Shown here: positions 16,838 through 27,107 of the stretch, in pieces
How positions within the stretch are numbered: the stretch's first letter is position 1
Layout: every line of letters begins with the position of its first letter
NCBI GenBank assembly: GCA_965284645.1
Contig: OZ260106.1
Span: forward strand, 2,728,001 to 2,792,000
DNA from: JAIBAJ01 sp965284645
GTDB taxonomy: Bacteria > Bacteroidota > Bacteroidia > JAIBAJ01
Length of the DNA stretch: 64,000 nt
Direction: 5' to 3'
The notes under the pieces: model-generated
Seen by the model: the letters and a program-made list of their open reading frames with translations, nothing else
Database searches by the model: none
What the model was told of the DNA's origin: nothing
Made by a program: the position numbers and the translations under genes

Positions 16838-17842
16838 ATGTTTTCTCCAGGTGATGAAGTTAGGTTTTTAAATGAAGAAGGTCATGGTGTAATACTTCAA
16901 ATGACAAAAAACTCGCATGCGCTGGTTGAAAATGATTTGGGATTTACTATTGAATATCCAATTAAACAATTGGTTTTGGCAAAACCTAAAAGTTTGGAGA
17001 AATCGAATTCAGTCATTGATAAGAAAAGTCAACCCATTTCAATTCCAATTTTACAAGAATCGAAAGAATTCAATCAAAATCCAATATCCAAACCTCCTAA
17101 ACTAATTCAACTTAAATGTGGATTTACGGAAAACCGATTGGGTAGCCAAGTTAATTCTTGGGATTTAATAATCTATAATCCTGAAATTTTTCCATACTAT
17201 TTTACAATTAGGGCCCAATTAGGAAGTCATTGGTTTTATTTAAACCATGGGAGCATTGAATCAGATTCATTTCAAATTATTAGCACCTTTCTTCCTTCTG
17301 ATATTTCTGACCTAAAAGCTATAGCTCTTCAGGCAATTCCATTCCAACTTTCGGTAAACAAAGTTCTAGATCCCATAAATGATTTATTTAAAATTAAATC
17401 GCCTAAGTTATACAATAGCAATCTTTTTCAATCTTTTCAGAATTTCCCTAAACCATTGCTTGTTCTTAATACAGAAAAGAAATTAATTGAAGTACAAAAT
17501 TTAGCTGAACGTCCCCAAAAGCTCGTTTCTCCCGTAAAGTTAAATCCTATTTCGAAGGTAATTCAAGAGGAAGAAATAGATCTACATATTGAAAAGCTAG
17601 TAAAAAACCATAGGGGTTTAAGTAACCATGAGATGCTATTAATACAACTTAAGGAGGTGCAAACGGCTATGGATAATGCCTTTGTTAATCATTATAAGAA
17701 ATTGACCTTTATTCATGGCGTAGGAAATGGAATTTTGAAGGAAGAAACACGGAAAATTCTTAAGACCTATTCTGCAATTACTTTTGTTGATGGTGATTTT
17801 TCTAAATATGAATTTGGGGCAACCACGGTTTTCTTTGATTAG
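16838..17842 (+). CDS. DUF2027/Smr domain protein
   Basis: A 334-residue cytoplasmic protein. The N-terminal ~45 residues form an SH3-like DUF2027 segment (MFSPGDEVRFLNEEGHGVI). A variable linker and a beta-rich middle domain follow. The C-terminal ~85 residues form a Small MutS-Related domain, with DLHIEKL near 251 and FIHGVGNGILKEETRKIL containing the conserved HGxG motif. Smr domains are nucleases or nucleic-acid binders, known from MutS2 and from ribosome rescue in other groups; the activity here is not established. The gene runs tail-to-tail with tamA and overlaps it by four bases. Confidence 0.82.
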   Translation: MFSPGDEVRFLNEEGHGVILQMTKNSHALVENDLGFTIEYPIKQLVLAKPKSLEKSNSVIDKKSQPISIPILQESKEFNQNPISKPPKLIQLKCGFTENRLGSQVNSWDLIIYNPEIFPYYFTIRAQLGSHWFYLNHGSIESDSFQIISTFLPSDISDLKAIALQAIPFQLSVNKVLDPINDLFKIKSPKLYNSNLFQSFQNFPKPLLVLNTEKKLIEVQNLAERPQKLVSPVKLNPISKVIQEEEIDLHIEKLVKNHRGLSNHEMLLIQLKEVQTAMDNAFVNHYKKLTFIHGVGNGILKEETRKILKTYSAITFVDGDFSKYEFGATTVFFD

Positions 17843-20208
17843 AAGGGATATCCGATACCAATTTGGTAGGTCGGTACTTTCCAAAGATTGAATTTTGCTG
17901 GAGAACTTTCATCCTTTTGGTATTTTAGATCTGTAAACCATCTTTCACCTTCCTCTTTAACCGGATTGTGTAATTTTAGTGCAATATCCAAGCGAATAAT
18001 AAAAAAGGTAAAATCCAATCGAAGACCTAATCCAGCGCCTACTGCAATCTGCTTATAAAAAGTATCAAAAGCAAAGGTACCCTTAGGACTTCTAATTGCA
18101 TTCCATGGTGTAAACCATACATTACCAGCATCAGCAAATAATGCACCTTTAAAAAATTTATAGATTCCAAAACGATATTCAGCATTAACTTCTAACTTGG
18201 TATCTCCAAACTGATCCAAGGATGATGCCTCGGCTGAACCTGGACCAAGTCGTCGGAAATTCCAAGCCCTAATCCCATTGGCTCCGCCACCAAAAAAGTT
18301 ACTTTCGTAAGGAAGTGTTTGCAAGTTGGTTAAAGGTATTCCAAGTCCTGCATTAAACCTTACGACAAATTGGCTCCAGGAGTTAAAAATGAAATAATGT
18401 CGAAAATCTATTTCGGCTTTAATAAATTGAGAAAAGGGAATTCCTCCAATCAAATAATTCCCGCTTGTGTCTTGTTGGGCTTTGAATAGTTTAGAAATTC
18501 CATAAACGGTTGAACCTGCAGATTCAAGGTAAAAACGGAAATAACTAAAGTTTTTTTGTTTCGAAACTATTTGATTGGTGAATTGATAAGTGAAGTTTGA
18601 AGAAGTGGTAAAGTGAGGTTGGTATGAGAACCTTACAGCCAAGTCATTAATTGAATCCAGCCTGTCTGTAAAAGCTTGGCTTTGGTTATAAACATTGACT
18701 CTGTTTATCTCATAAATATTTAAAAAGAATTTATGAAAATTTCCTTTCTTGAAGTTTATCCCATAAGAAAATCGTAGGTTATTCCTTGTGAAATCTGGTC
18801 GTTGTTGTAAATTTGACTGTATTTTTAATTGGGTTTTGGGAGCACTTACCTTTTGAGAAAGTCTTGACAATCCAAATGGGAGAATGAATTTAGGAAAGTA
18901 CAAATTGGCTTCACCTCCCACTTCAATGGTATTAAACGGTAAATTCCAAATTTTTCTATCAACTCCTGAAGCAACTATTTGATTTTCAAAACCACTTAGC
19001 GCTTTTATTTCAAGCATTTCGGCTCCTCTAAATGTGTTTTTATTTTGATAAGCGAAATTTAATGACACCCCAAGGTTACTTGAAGTATTTGTACCTTGCA
19101 TGTCTAAACTAATATTCCTTTTGGAAGAAGGTGTTAAGGCTAAATAAGCATTTAAAATGTTTTCTTTTTCTCTTTTCGTATCTGGGGCAAAGGCAATGTT
19201 AGTAAATCTAAAAGTTTTTAAATCCCCAAGTCTTCGGTAGGTCTGTTCAATGTGATTAATCTGGTACCCTTTTTCAGAATACAAGAAAATATTATCCATT
19301 AAGGTTTCTGGATTAAACTTGAGTTTTTTATTATAGGTAAAAATATAGCCATTGTAAACTAAGGTATCAGTACTCCCAAAGTCTAGCGATTTTGGATTAA
19401 ATTGAGTATTAATGAAGATTTTACCGAGTCTGTATATTTTATGATGTCCGGGTACCAGCGAATCTGGCTTTATTGAATCTGGAACCAAAGGATTATTTAT
19501 TATGCATCTCAGGTCAATTTTCCTGTTACCAACCGTTGTATCTGCATCAAATCGAATATAATCTTTTTCGAAATAATAATAGCCATTCATTTTCATTTCT
19601 CTAGTTATTTTGGCTCTTTCGGCATCTAGTATATCTGCATCGTACACTTTCCCTTTGAGAATTAGAGGGCTTATTCTATCAGCACTTCTGGCAATCCATA
19701 CCAAAATTGAATCATCTGCAGAATAGGAATAGTTCCTAATTGTATAGGGTAATCCGCTTTCAATTCTGTAATAAACTTTGGCTTTTTTTTTCGTTGTAAC
19801 CACTGAATCAAAAACCTTACAATCAAAATAACCTTTGTTCTTTAGGTAGATTTGTAATTGGTTATTTGATCGATGGGTTTGAAAAGAATCCAAAACAACG
19901 GGGGCTTCCCCAATTTTACGTAACCAACGGTTGAATTTTGAAGAATCCCTTTTTCCGCTACCCCAATTATGTAACATTAAGTGAAATCGCCAAAAACCAA
20001 AAATCTTCCTGTTGGGCTTTTGTTTTAAATAAGACTCGAGTTCATCGTTTGGTAATAGTTTATTTTTGTTTATGATATTGTTTTTAACCAGCAAATACTC
20101 ATTCTGCTGAAGATGTTTAGTTGAGTTACAGCTATACAGAAAAAGGCAGGTAATAAACCACCAAAAGGAATATGCAATGAATCTTTTCAAAGGAAATAAA
20201 GAATGCAA
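17839..20208 (-). CDS. tamA: TamA-like outer-membrane assembly protein (Omp85 family)
   Basis: A 789-residue Omp85-superfamily lipoprotein. The signal sequence ends in a lipobox (FLYSC, residue ~27), usual for Bacteroidota TamA. POTRA-like repeats follow (~30-330, e.g. VVLDSFQTHRSNNQLQIYLKNKGYFDCKVFDS), then a 16-strand-type barrel from about 390, including the GGANGIRAWNFRRLGPGS lid motif and a C-terminal phenylalanine (GIGYPF), typical of a beta-signal. With TamB it forms the translocation and assembly module that moves lipids or proteins across the periplasm to the outer membrane. It follows tamB by 42 bp on the same strand. Confidence 0.85.
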   Translation of the reverse strand: MHSLFPLKRFIAYSFWWFITCLFLYSCNSTKHLQQNEYLLVKNNIINKNKLLPNDELESYLKQKPNRKIFGFWRFHLMLHNWGSGKRDSSKFNRWLRKIGEAPVVLDSFQTHRSNNQLQIYLKNKGYFDCKVFDSVVTTKKKAKVYYRIESGLPYTIRNYSYSADDSILVWIARSADRISPLILKGKVYDADILDAERAKITREMKMNGYYYFEKDYIRFDADTTVGNRKIDLRCIINNPLVPDSIKPDSLVPGHHKIYRLGKIFINTQFNPKSLDFGSTDTLVYNGYIFTYNKKLKFNPETLMDNIFLYSEKGYQINHIEQTYRRLGDLKTFRFTNIAFAPDTKREKENILNAYLALTPSSKRNISLDMQGTNTSSNLGVSLNFAYQNKNTFRGAEMLEIKALSGFENQIVASGVDRKIWNLPFNTIEVGGEANLYFPKFILPFGLSRLSQKVSAPKTQLKIQSNLQQRPDFTRNNLRFSYGINFKKGNFHKFFLNIYEINRVNVYNQSQAFTDRLDSINDLAVRFSYQPHFTTSSNFTYQFTNQIVSKQKNFSYFRFYLESAGSTVYGISKLFKAQQDTSGNYLIGGIPFSQFIKAEIDFRHYFIFNSWSQFVVRFNAGLGIPLTNLQTLPYESNFFGGGANGIRAWNFRRLGPGSAEASSLDQFGDTKLEVNAEYRFGIYKFFKGALFADAGNVWFTPWNAIRSPKGTFAFDTFYKQIAVGAGLGLRLDFTFFIIRLDIALKLHNPVKEEGERWFTDLKYQKDESSPAKFNLWKVPTYQIGIGYPF

Positions 20209-20250
20209 ATTAAAATGAATTCATTATGAAAAAAGTTAATTCCTGCTTAA

Positions 20251-23200
20251 TCAACTAGCAGGTTTATTCTTGGATTTTTTGGAAAGGAAAATTTTAAATA
20301 ATTCTCCAAATGTGTCAAAATCTCTTCGAATTGAAAGTCCTATACCTTGGGTGTATGGTGCCGCATTTGAGTTTACCAAATTAACATCATTAGTTTTATT
20401 AAATGCTTTGGCCCTAAATCGGCCGTCCGAAGTTATTTTATATTCTACATTAATATCGCCAAGAATATTGGTTTGGTTGGAACTTGCACCGCTATTGTTT
20501 TGTTTATAGCCAAAAGCACCTTCAATGCTTATCCGATTATTAAGTATTTGTGTAGAAAAAAGTACTTCCAACTCCTGACTCGTCAAAGGATCTCCTGGTC
20601 TATATTTTACACCAACATCAAAATCTTTACTGATTTGGGAAAGCATATTGCTTAATTGACTGCTAAGTAACTCGCTTGTACTATTGGCTAAGGAAGAAGT
20701 TCCACTAGTGGTTTGGTTATTAACCACGGCACTACTGCCAGAAACGGAAGTTTGTTGAGAAGGGAAAAATCTATTCAATACTAACAACCCAAACACTTGT
20801 TTATTTTTATCTTCAGAAGGAATCGCAATTTCAACATTTCTGCGAATATCCGCAGTAGCATTTGGAAGGTCGATATCAAAATTGATGTTTGGATTCATCA
20901 GTCTGCCTGACATAAGCATTTTACAATCAATTTTGTAAGAGCTTGTTTGGTATTGTGGATCAAGCAAAAGGTCATATACAGAAGCCTTGGTAGAGTAATT
21001 TGCAACAAGGTTTAAATCAGCATCAAAGGGATTTCCAGCCCACTTAATTGTTCCTCCCTTTTCAATTACAAATTGTTTATTTATCAAATTCTGTAATGTG
21101 AATAAGTAGCCTCCACTTTCAATGGTATATTCTCCAAACATTTCAAAGCTCCCCTTTGTGTTTATACTAAGTTCAATATTTCCATTGCCCCTTCCGGTGA
21201 TAATATCGCCAACTTTTTCATCAAAAATGATTTTTACTTCAGCCTCAGGTGTAATATCCAGATCTAGATTTACTGCTATTCCTGTTGTATTGATTTTAGT
21301 AGCCTTTTTTTGTTTGTGAATGGAATCGTTTTTGGATACAAACCTTACAAAATCAATTGAATTTGCTTCGCTGCTGCCTCCAAGAGGTATGTTGAATTGC
21401 GTTCCTTTTTCTGTTTTTAAACCAGCATCGAAAAAGATGTTTTTAGGATCACCTCGCATTTTTAAAAGGCCAGAAACAAAGGCTTTACCAAAATACATAT
21501 TGTTTTGTAGTCCATTGGTGTTCAAAGCCATTAATTTCTTTGCGTTAAGATTTAGTTCAAAAATTGCCTTTGTGAAATTGTAATGGTATACCTTCCCATT
21601 TACAATACCTTCATTTTTAAAAGGGTCAACCAATTTTAAATTGTTAATTTCTATGGCTTCTGGCGTTAATTTTACCTGATGATCAAAGGTATAAGTCGTA
21701 TTTAGGTAATCGATTGTTGCTTTGGCGTTACTTAATTTGATCGAACCAACAGGTTCAATTTTATCAAATGTTCCTCCAAAATGAATCATTCCTGTTCCTG
21801 TACCACCCAAATTGGATACAATCCCAGTGGTAAATGGTTGGGCAACACGAAGGGGCAATTTATCTAATAAGACATCAAAATTCAATGCATTTGCTTCACG
21901 TTCTGGATAATAATATCCATTTATAGATAAGGTTTTAAATTCTTCCCTCGAAAATCCAGCGTCTATTCGAACAGCTTTGTTTACTAGGTCATATATACTT
22001 TTTATTTCACCATTCCCAACTAGTTCCTGATTGATAGTAAGTTTATTTACATTTATATTTGAAGTTACAATTAAATCATCATATAAATCGGCCAAATCAG
22101 CTCTCCCATTTATTTTTCCATTTAAGGCTATTCCAGCATTTTTGGTTAATGCATTAATATTAGATAGCTCAAAATCTTTTATAGATAATGTTAGCATATC
22201 ATTTTTATTTTCTGAAATTATCCCATTTACTATGAGTTCTTGTTCTCTACTTTTAAATTGTAAACGGTTTATACTTATTGAACTAGAATCAAATTCTATT
22301 TTTGATTGCGGGGTAATTTTCCAAAGTGAATCCACTAAAAATATTTCAGAACTTTTTAAATCAAGCTTAATTTTTCTAGAATCACTAAAAGCACAAATTC
22401 CACGAATATTTCCTTGGTTTTTAACTGAATCCTTGTTTTTCCAAGATAAGTCAAAATCCATACTATCCTTACGCGTAAGGGTGTTTAAAGAAATATTGTC
22501 TATCCAAACGGAATCCCCAAAAACGAATCTCTGACTAATTATGTCTAGGTCAAGGTAGGTCCCAGAATTTTTTCCATCAATAAGGATGTTCTCAAAATAG
22601 TTTTTGTTTATTTTTAGCAATGGAATATTTCCATCCATCATGAATTGGCCTGTCTTCGAATCGTATTTGGTATTCAACTTTGCCTCTTTTACCAAATGAA
22701 GACTAGGTACAAACATTATTTCTAATAGTCGAGTATCTTTAAGAATTAGATCCGCCTTGATGGACAAAGGTCTCTGCAACAGTTTAAATTGTGAGCTATA
22801 CCTAGGAATATACTGAAACATAAGCCCATTTACAGCCTCTGGTATGTCAGCAAACTGAAAATCTCCTTGGAAATTTGCATCAGCTAAATCAGAACGAAGA
22901 CTAATTGTTTTTCCTCCTGCTAATTTTTCAATGCCAATTTTAATGGACTTAACCTTGGTTGAATCTTTATTTTGTTTGTAATTTAGGTTTGACATGCTTG
23001 CAAATCCTAAGGCATTATCAATATTGTTTCCAGTAAAATTTACATCAACTATTCCTGCCATTGTTATATTAGAATCAATATTGAAAAGATTAATCTTATC
23101 TAAATTGGCCTTGGCAATTTCGGCATGAAAATCAAAAGCTGGTAAGGAATCTGAAAAGTCCATTTTCCCATTAAATACCATTTTTAGGTTTTGGTCGTGC

Positions 23201-24759
23201 GTTATTACCCGTCCTGAGAAAGTTTTTTTAATAAAATCCCCATCAACATCTAAATCCTGATAGACATATTTATTGAATTTAATTTGACCAACATTTCCTT
23301 GGATTTTAGCATTTAAAGACTGGATGGTTAAGCCTTTTCCTTCAGCATTCACATTAGCAGTTACACCACCTAAAAGTGCCTCATTTTCGGTTAATACCCC
23401 CAATTGGAATTCATCAGCAAAAACTTTACCTGAATATGTACACATTTCTGGATTGGCAACATTTTTCATAGAAATATCTGTTTCCACATTCCCTAGAGCT
23501 GTGGTGAAATTTCCATAAGCTACAAAGTCGTAATAATATCCAGTGAAATTCCCACTAAAACCTATCTGACCAAATTTTTTGAAAACATCAGGAAGAGGAA
23601 TGGTTTTATTTTCTTGGTACGGAGGTAATGGGATTTTTACAACATCCGAATAGTTGCTATTAAAAGTTGTGAAATCTAAGGTGAAAAAAGTTTCATCAAG
23701 TTCGGGAAGGCCTGTAATGTCAAAGTTACCAGCCAAATGGGTTCCTTCACCAAATCGAACATCTAAATTTTTTGCTTTTAAGTTAGAAATGGGCCCTTTA
23801 ATTTTTCCAGTAAAATCAAGAGGAATATCAATGCGAAATAATGGACGCGCAAAAAAGCCAATATCAATAAAGTTTACATGACTAGGTCTGATGTCAGCTT
23901 TCAATTTTACGCTATCTTCAAAATCTTCCCAATCATTCCATTCTCGGTAGTTAAGTTCTAAATCGAGGTCAAGTTTGCTGAATGGGGTTCTAATTTTCAA
24001 TTTTTGAACATGTACAAATTTGGAAGAAACAGAAGCCTCACCTTCAAAATGCTGAAGGTTAAAGCCGCATTTATCAATTGCCTGTAAATTATTTATATGA
24101 GCACTGATCGTATCCCCCTTAATAGTTACATGGTCAAAATCCAAAAAGATATTTTTAATATCAAGAAAGGTGAATTCCATGCCAGGTGAATACCTTTCAT
24201 TTCTGAAGTCATTAAATTTGAAAGCTCCATTATCAATTTCTAGGCCATCAAAATTAAATACCCAACGAGGTGATTGGGTAGTGTCCTTGGTTGTATCTTT
24301 TGATGATAATGCATCAATAATAAATTGAAGATTCAGGTCTTCCTCATTTTTATAGTGCCTTAAATAAAATTTTAAGTTCTCAAGTCTAACCTTCTTACCT
24401 GAAATAAAATGCTGATTAAGGTCTAAATTATAAAGGCCGGCCTTTAATTTTCCTATGTAAGCTAAGGTGTCATGGTGCTGGTCTTCCACATATACTCCTT
24501 CTAAGATAACTTTATTGAATAATTCAATATCAACACCTTTTATTTCAACCTTACTATTAATTATTTGGGAAAATTTCTTAGCAAGAAATTGAGTAATCTT
24601 CGTTTGAATTGCCGGACTTCGAAAGGCCGTATAGGCTGTGAAAACTAGAATCAAAAGAAATAAAAAGAAGAATCCCAAGAACCTAAAAAGTTTTTTAATA
24701 AAGGAACTTTTTGGCTTTTGGGGCTTGATTTCAGTGTTTTCTATTTTTTCCTCTTCCAT
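20251..24759 (-). CDS. tamB: TamB-like translocation/assembly module protein
   Basis: A 1502-residue AsmA-like protein. One N-terminal transmembrane helix (residues ~27-50, LFRFLGFFFLFLLILVF) anchors it in the inner membrane. The remainder is a very long series of short beta strands expected to form a periplasm-spanning groove, ending in the DUF490/TamB C-terminal domain (GDIITGRGNGNIELSI, TIESGGYLFTLQNLINKQF, then VLFSTQILNNRISIEGAFGYK). It partners TamA in outer-membrane biogenesis, probably including phospholipid transport. The frame opens at a TTG at 24789; the first ATG at 24759 (MEEEKIENTE) is preferred. The tamB-tamA order matches other Bacteroidota. Confidence 0.85.
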   Translation of the reverse strand: MEEEKIENTEIKPQKPKSSFIKKLFRFLGFFFLFLLILVFTAYTAFRSPAIQTKITQFLAKKFSQIINSKVEIKGVDIELFNKVILEGVYVEDQHHDTLAYIGKLKAGLYNLDLNQHFISGKKVRLENLKFYLRHYKNEEDLNLQFIIDALSSKDTTKDTTQSPRWVFNFDGLEIDNGAFKFNDFRNERYSPGMEFTFLDIKNIFLDFDHVTIKGDTISAHINNLQAIDKCGFNLQHFEGEASVSSKFVHVQKLKIRTPFSKLDLDLELNYREWNDWEDFEDSVKLKADIRPSHVNFIDIGFFARPLFRIDIPLDFTGKIKGPISNLKAKNLDVRFGEGTHLAGNFDITGLPELDETFFTLDFTTFNSNYSDVVKIPLPPYQENKTIPLPDVFKKFGQIGFSGNFTGYYYDFVAYGNFTTALGNVETDISMKNVANPEMCTYSGKVFADEFQLGVLTENEALLGGVTANVNAEGKGLTIQSLNAKIQGNVGQIKFNKYVYQDLDVDGDFIKKTFSGRVITHDQNLKMVFNGKMDFSDSLPAFDFHAEIAKANLDKINLFNIDSNITMAGIVDVNFTGNNIDNALGFASMSNLNYKQNKDSTKVKSIKIGIEKLAGGKTISLRSDLADANFQGDFQFADIPEAVNGLMFQYIPRYSSQFKLLQRPLSIKADLILKDTRLLEIMFVPSLHLVKEAKLNTKYDSKTGQFMMDGNIPLLKINKNYFENILIDGKNSGTYLDLDIISQRFVFGDSVWIDNISLNTLTRKDSMDFDLSWKNKDSVKNQGNIRGICAFSDSRKIKLDLKSSEIFLVDSLWKITPQSKIEFDSSSISINRLQFKSREQELIVNGIISENKNDMLTLSIKDFELSNINALTKNAGIALNGKINGRADLADLYDDLIVTSNINVNKLTINQELVGNGEIKSIYDLVNKAVRIDAGFSREEFKTLSINGYYYPEREANALNFDVLLDKLPLRVAQPFTTGIVSNLGGTGTGMIHFGGTFDKIEPVGSIKLSNAKATIDYLNTTYTFDHQVKLTPEAIEINNLKLVDPFKNEGIVNGKVYHYNFTKAIFELNLNAKKLMALNTNGLQNNMYFGKAFVSGLLKMRGDPKNIFFDAGLKTEKGTQFNIPLGGSSEANSIDFVRFVSKNDSIHKQKKATKINTTGIAVNLDLDITPEAEVKIIFDEKVGDIITGRGNGNIELSINTKGSFEMFGEYTIESGGYLFTLQNLINKQFVIEKGGTIKWAGNPFDADLNLVANYSTKASVYDLLLDPQYQTSSYKIDCKMLMSGRLMNPNINFDIDLPNATADIRRNVEIAIPSEDKNKQVFGLLVLNRFFPSQQTSVSGSSAVVNNQTTSGTSSLANSTSELLSSQLSNMLSQISKDFDVGVKYRPGDPLTSQELEVLFSTQILNNRISIEGAFGYKQNNSGASSNQTNILGDINVEYKITSDGRFRAKAFNKTNDVNLVNSNAAPYTQGIGLSIRRDFDTFGELFKIFLSKKSKNKPAS

Positions 24760-24846
24760 TCCATTTATCACAATCGTTTTTGCCAACAATAATTATACCC
24801 AAAATAATTTAAAAAAGACAAGTTTACGGTAAATTAGGCTTAGAGT

Positions 24847-26955
24847 TTATTTTGGATGATAAATCTTTTCTGCCGATTTTAATACCTCTTCTTTGTCCAT
24901 AGACATTGTTTTGGTTTTATGATTGGCATAAAGTTCCATTTGGTCTGTATAGTGAGGGGAATCTGGACGATTACTTGCTCCATAAGGAATAAGTGTTTCT
25001 AAGGCAGGGAATTTCTTATCTTTTGAGAACTTTGCAATTTGAACATAGCTGTCTCCAACCCAAGGTTTATACCATCCATCTTTTTGTTCTTCTGTATAGT
25101 TGGGTGATAAATTATCAGCTACGCCATCCAAAGGAACTTTGTAGTTCCCTCTCCGGATTTGTTGAATTTCCCCCAAGGGTACTTCAAGGCTATTATAGTG
25201 TTTGGTAAGATACTCTTTTGCATACCGAACTCCTTCAACATAAAGTGACTCAGGTAAATGAAACCCGAGCCTGAAAGAATTGTCCCATAATTGTGCTTTT
25301 TGAAAAATGTAATTTAAAGAAATAAGAAAAAGACTAGCTTCCTTATTAGTACGGTCAGCCATTTTATTCCATTTTTTCATTCTATACAACAATGAAGAAA
25401 TATCGGGGTACTTAGCAGTATCAATATTTTGAATTATATGCAGTGAATCAAGAAACCTGCTTTTTGTAGGGAAAGTGTAATCAAATTTTAATTTCATTAC
25501 TTCTGGAACATCCACTTTATCAAATTGTGCCAGTAATTCCATAAACCTTTCAGCCCTATTGTTGTCCCCTGGATCAAAATTCCAATAACCTTCTTCGTCC
25601 CACTTTTTACTAGATAAATTACATTCTTTTCCTGATGCGTTAAAAGGTGAATTGTTAGTATTCCAAAGATAACCACATTTAGGATTTACATACAAAGGCT
25701 TTTCATAAAAATCATGGTAAGTATTCCAAAGTGTTTTTGATGTATTTCCAGGGACAATTCCTCCCCAATCAAATCCTTGTGGACGTTTTGGTACCATTCC
25801 ATTGCATATGTACATTATTGTATCGAACCTATCCGCATAAATAATATTAAAGCGCGGTCCCGCATTCATTTTCACTGCATTGGCGAATTCTGTATAATTT
25901 TTAGCTTTATTCATTCTGTACCATTGTTCAGAAGCTCTAATTTCCTCATTTGCTCCAAATTTTACAGAGAAATAATCTTTTTTATTTTTGGATTGAAAAG
26001 TGGCTCCATAAACACTCCAGAGTTGCTTTTTTCTCACGGTTATGGTCAACCAGCTATTTAATTTAACTTTTAATTTAATAGGTGATTTTTCAAGTTTTTG
26101 CCAATGCCCGTCAAATTTGTAATATCCTTTTTTTCTAGGATGCATTTCTAATTTAAAAACATCTACTAGGTCTAATTGATTCCAGGTATGAGCCCAGCCT
26201 AAATTTTGGTTTGAGCCAAGGAAAACTAATCCACCTCCAGGAAACATGGCGCCAAGCACATTTAAACCTTCTTCGCTATTTAAATGCGCTTCATACCATG
26301 AAAATGGACCAGTAATAGGTTGATGAGGATTAATTACAAGAATGCTACTACCATCTTTGGTTTTTTGCGAATTGAAGGCCATGGCATTACTTCCCATGGC
26401 AACTGGTTTCTTTTCATGACTTCCATCAATTATTTTACTTACATCATCATGTGCTCCTGAAATAATGGATAAGGCAAAAACATAGGATTTGATTGCGTCT
26501 TTTGGTTCTATAGGGAAAACTCCTTTGGCCTTAACTTCTTTTGGGTGAAGTTCAGCATATTTATTTACACCTTGAACATATCCTTCCAAATACCTTTTAA
26601 ATTCTGGAGATGTTTTCTTATCAAAATCTTTATCGACAATATCATCCATTCCTAAAGCATAGTAAAGGAAATCTCTTTTGGCTCCTTCTATTCCAAGTAG
26701 TTTTCCACTCAATCCTCTTCCTGCAAAAATCAATTCTTGCATTGTTTCAAAGTCATCTTCGCAGTTTGCCCAGGCTAACCCATATCCAACTTCAGGATCC
26801 GTTTTGGCGAAAATATGAGGAACACCAAACTTGTCTCTTGCAATAGTTATGTTTTCTGGGGAAATCAAAACAGAGAATTTCTGATTAGTTTTTTGTCCTA
26901 TTGTGTTGAAAAATAGGGTGTTAAATATTGTTATCAGAAGTAAGTATTTTTTCAT
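24847..26955 (-). CDS. Penicillin acylase family protein (Ntn hydrolase)
   Basis: A 702-residue secreted amidase of the penicillin acylase / acyl-homoserine-lactone acylase family. A signal peptide (MKKYLLLITIFNTLFFNTIG) is followed by the alpha chain, ITIARDKFGVPHIFAKTD. The precursor is expected to cut itself before Ser189 (in VAMGSNAMAF), which becomes the N-terminal nucleophile of the beta chain. The beta-chain segments INPHQP, GLVFLGSNQNLGWAHTWN and LWNTNNSPFNAS fit the family. It hydrolyses amide-linked acyl groups; whether the substrate is a quorum signal, an antibiotic or a peptide is not decidable. The gene is monocistronic, 88 bp upstream of the tamB ATG on the same strand. Confidence 0.87.
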   Translation of the reverse strand: MKKYLLLITIFNTLFFNTIGQKTNQKFSVLISPENITIARDKFGVPHIFAKTDPEVGYGLAWANCEDDFETMQELIFAGRGLSGKLLGIEGAKRDFLYYALGMDDIVDKDFDKKTSPEFKRYLEGYVQGVNKYAELHPKEVKAKGVFPIEPKDAIKSYVFALSIISGAHDDVSKIIDGSHEKKPVAMGSNAMAFNSQKTKDGSSILVINPHQPITGPFSWYEAHLNSEEGLNVLGAMFPGGGLVFLGSNQNLGWAHTWNQLDLVDVFKLEMHPRKKGYYKFDGHWQKLEKSPIKLKVKLNSWLTITVRKKQLWSVYGATFQSKNKKDYFSVKFGANEEIRASEQWYRMNKAKNYTEFANAVKMNAGPRFNIIYADRFDTIMYICNGMVPKRPQGFDWGGIVPGNTSKTLWNTYHDFYEKPLYVNPKCGYLWNTNNSPFNASGKECNLSSKKWDEEGYWNFDPGDNNRAERFMELLAQFDKVDVPEVMKLKFDYTFPTKSRFLDSLHIIQNIDTAKYPDISSLLYRMKKWNKMADRTNKEASLFLISLNYIFQKAQLWDNSFRLGFHLPESLYVEGVRYAKEYLTKHYNSLEVPLGEIQQIRRGNYKVPLDGVADNLSPNYTEEQKDGWYKPWVGDSYVQIAKFSKDKKFPALETLIPYGASNRPDSPHYTDQMELYANHKTKTMSMDKEEVLKSAEKIYHPK

Positions 26956-27065
26956 TTTAGTTGGATAAGACTTTTGGCGAATGTATTCTTGTAATGCTTT
27001 AAGGCGTAGTCTTTTAGAAATTTTATAAAATTTATTTTCAAAATCCCACGAATTGTTTTTTTAGG

Positions 27066-27073
27066 TAAGTTTG
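27066..27073 (+). promoter_or_regulatory. -7 promoter box for the first collagen-like gene
   Basis: TAAGTTTG fits TAnnTTTG and ends 34 nt before the ATG at 27108. No clear -33 element. Confidence 0.4.
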
Positions 27074-27107
27074 TCGAAATTATTTTTTTCTAAATTACAT
27101 TTATTTA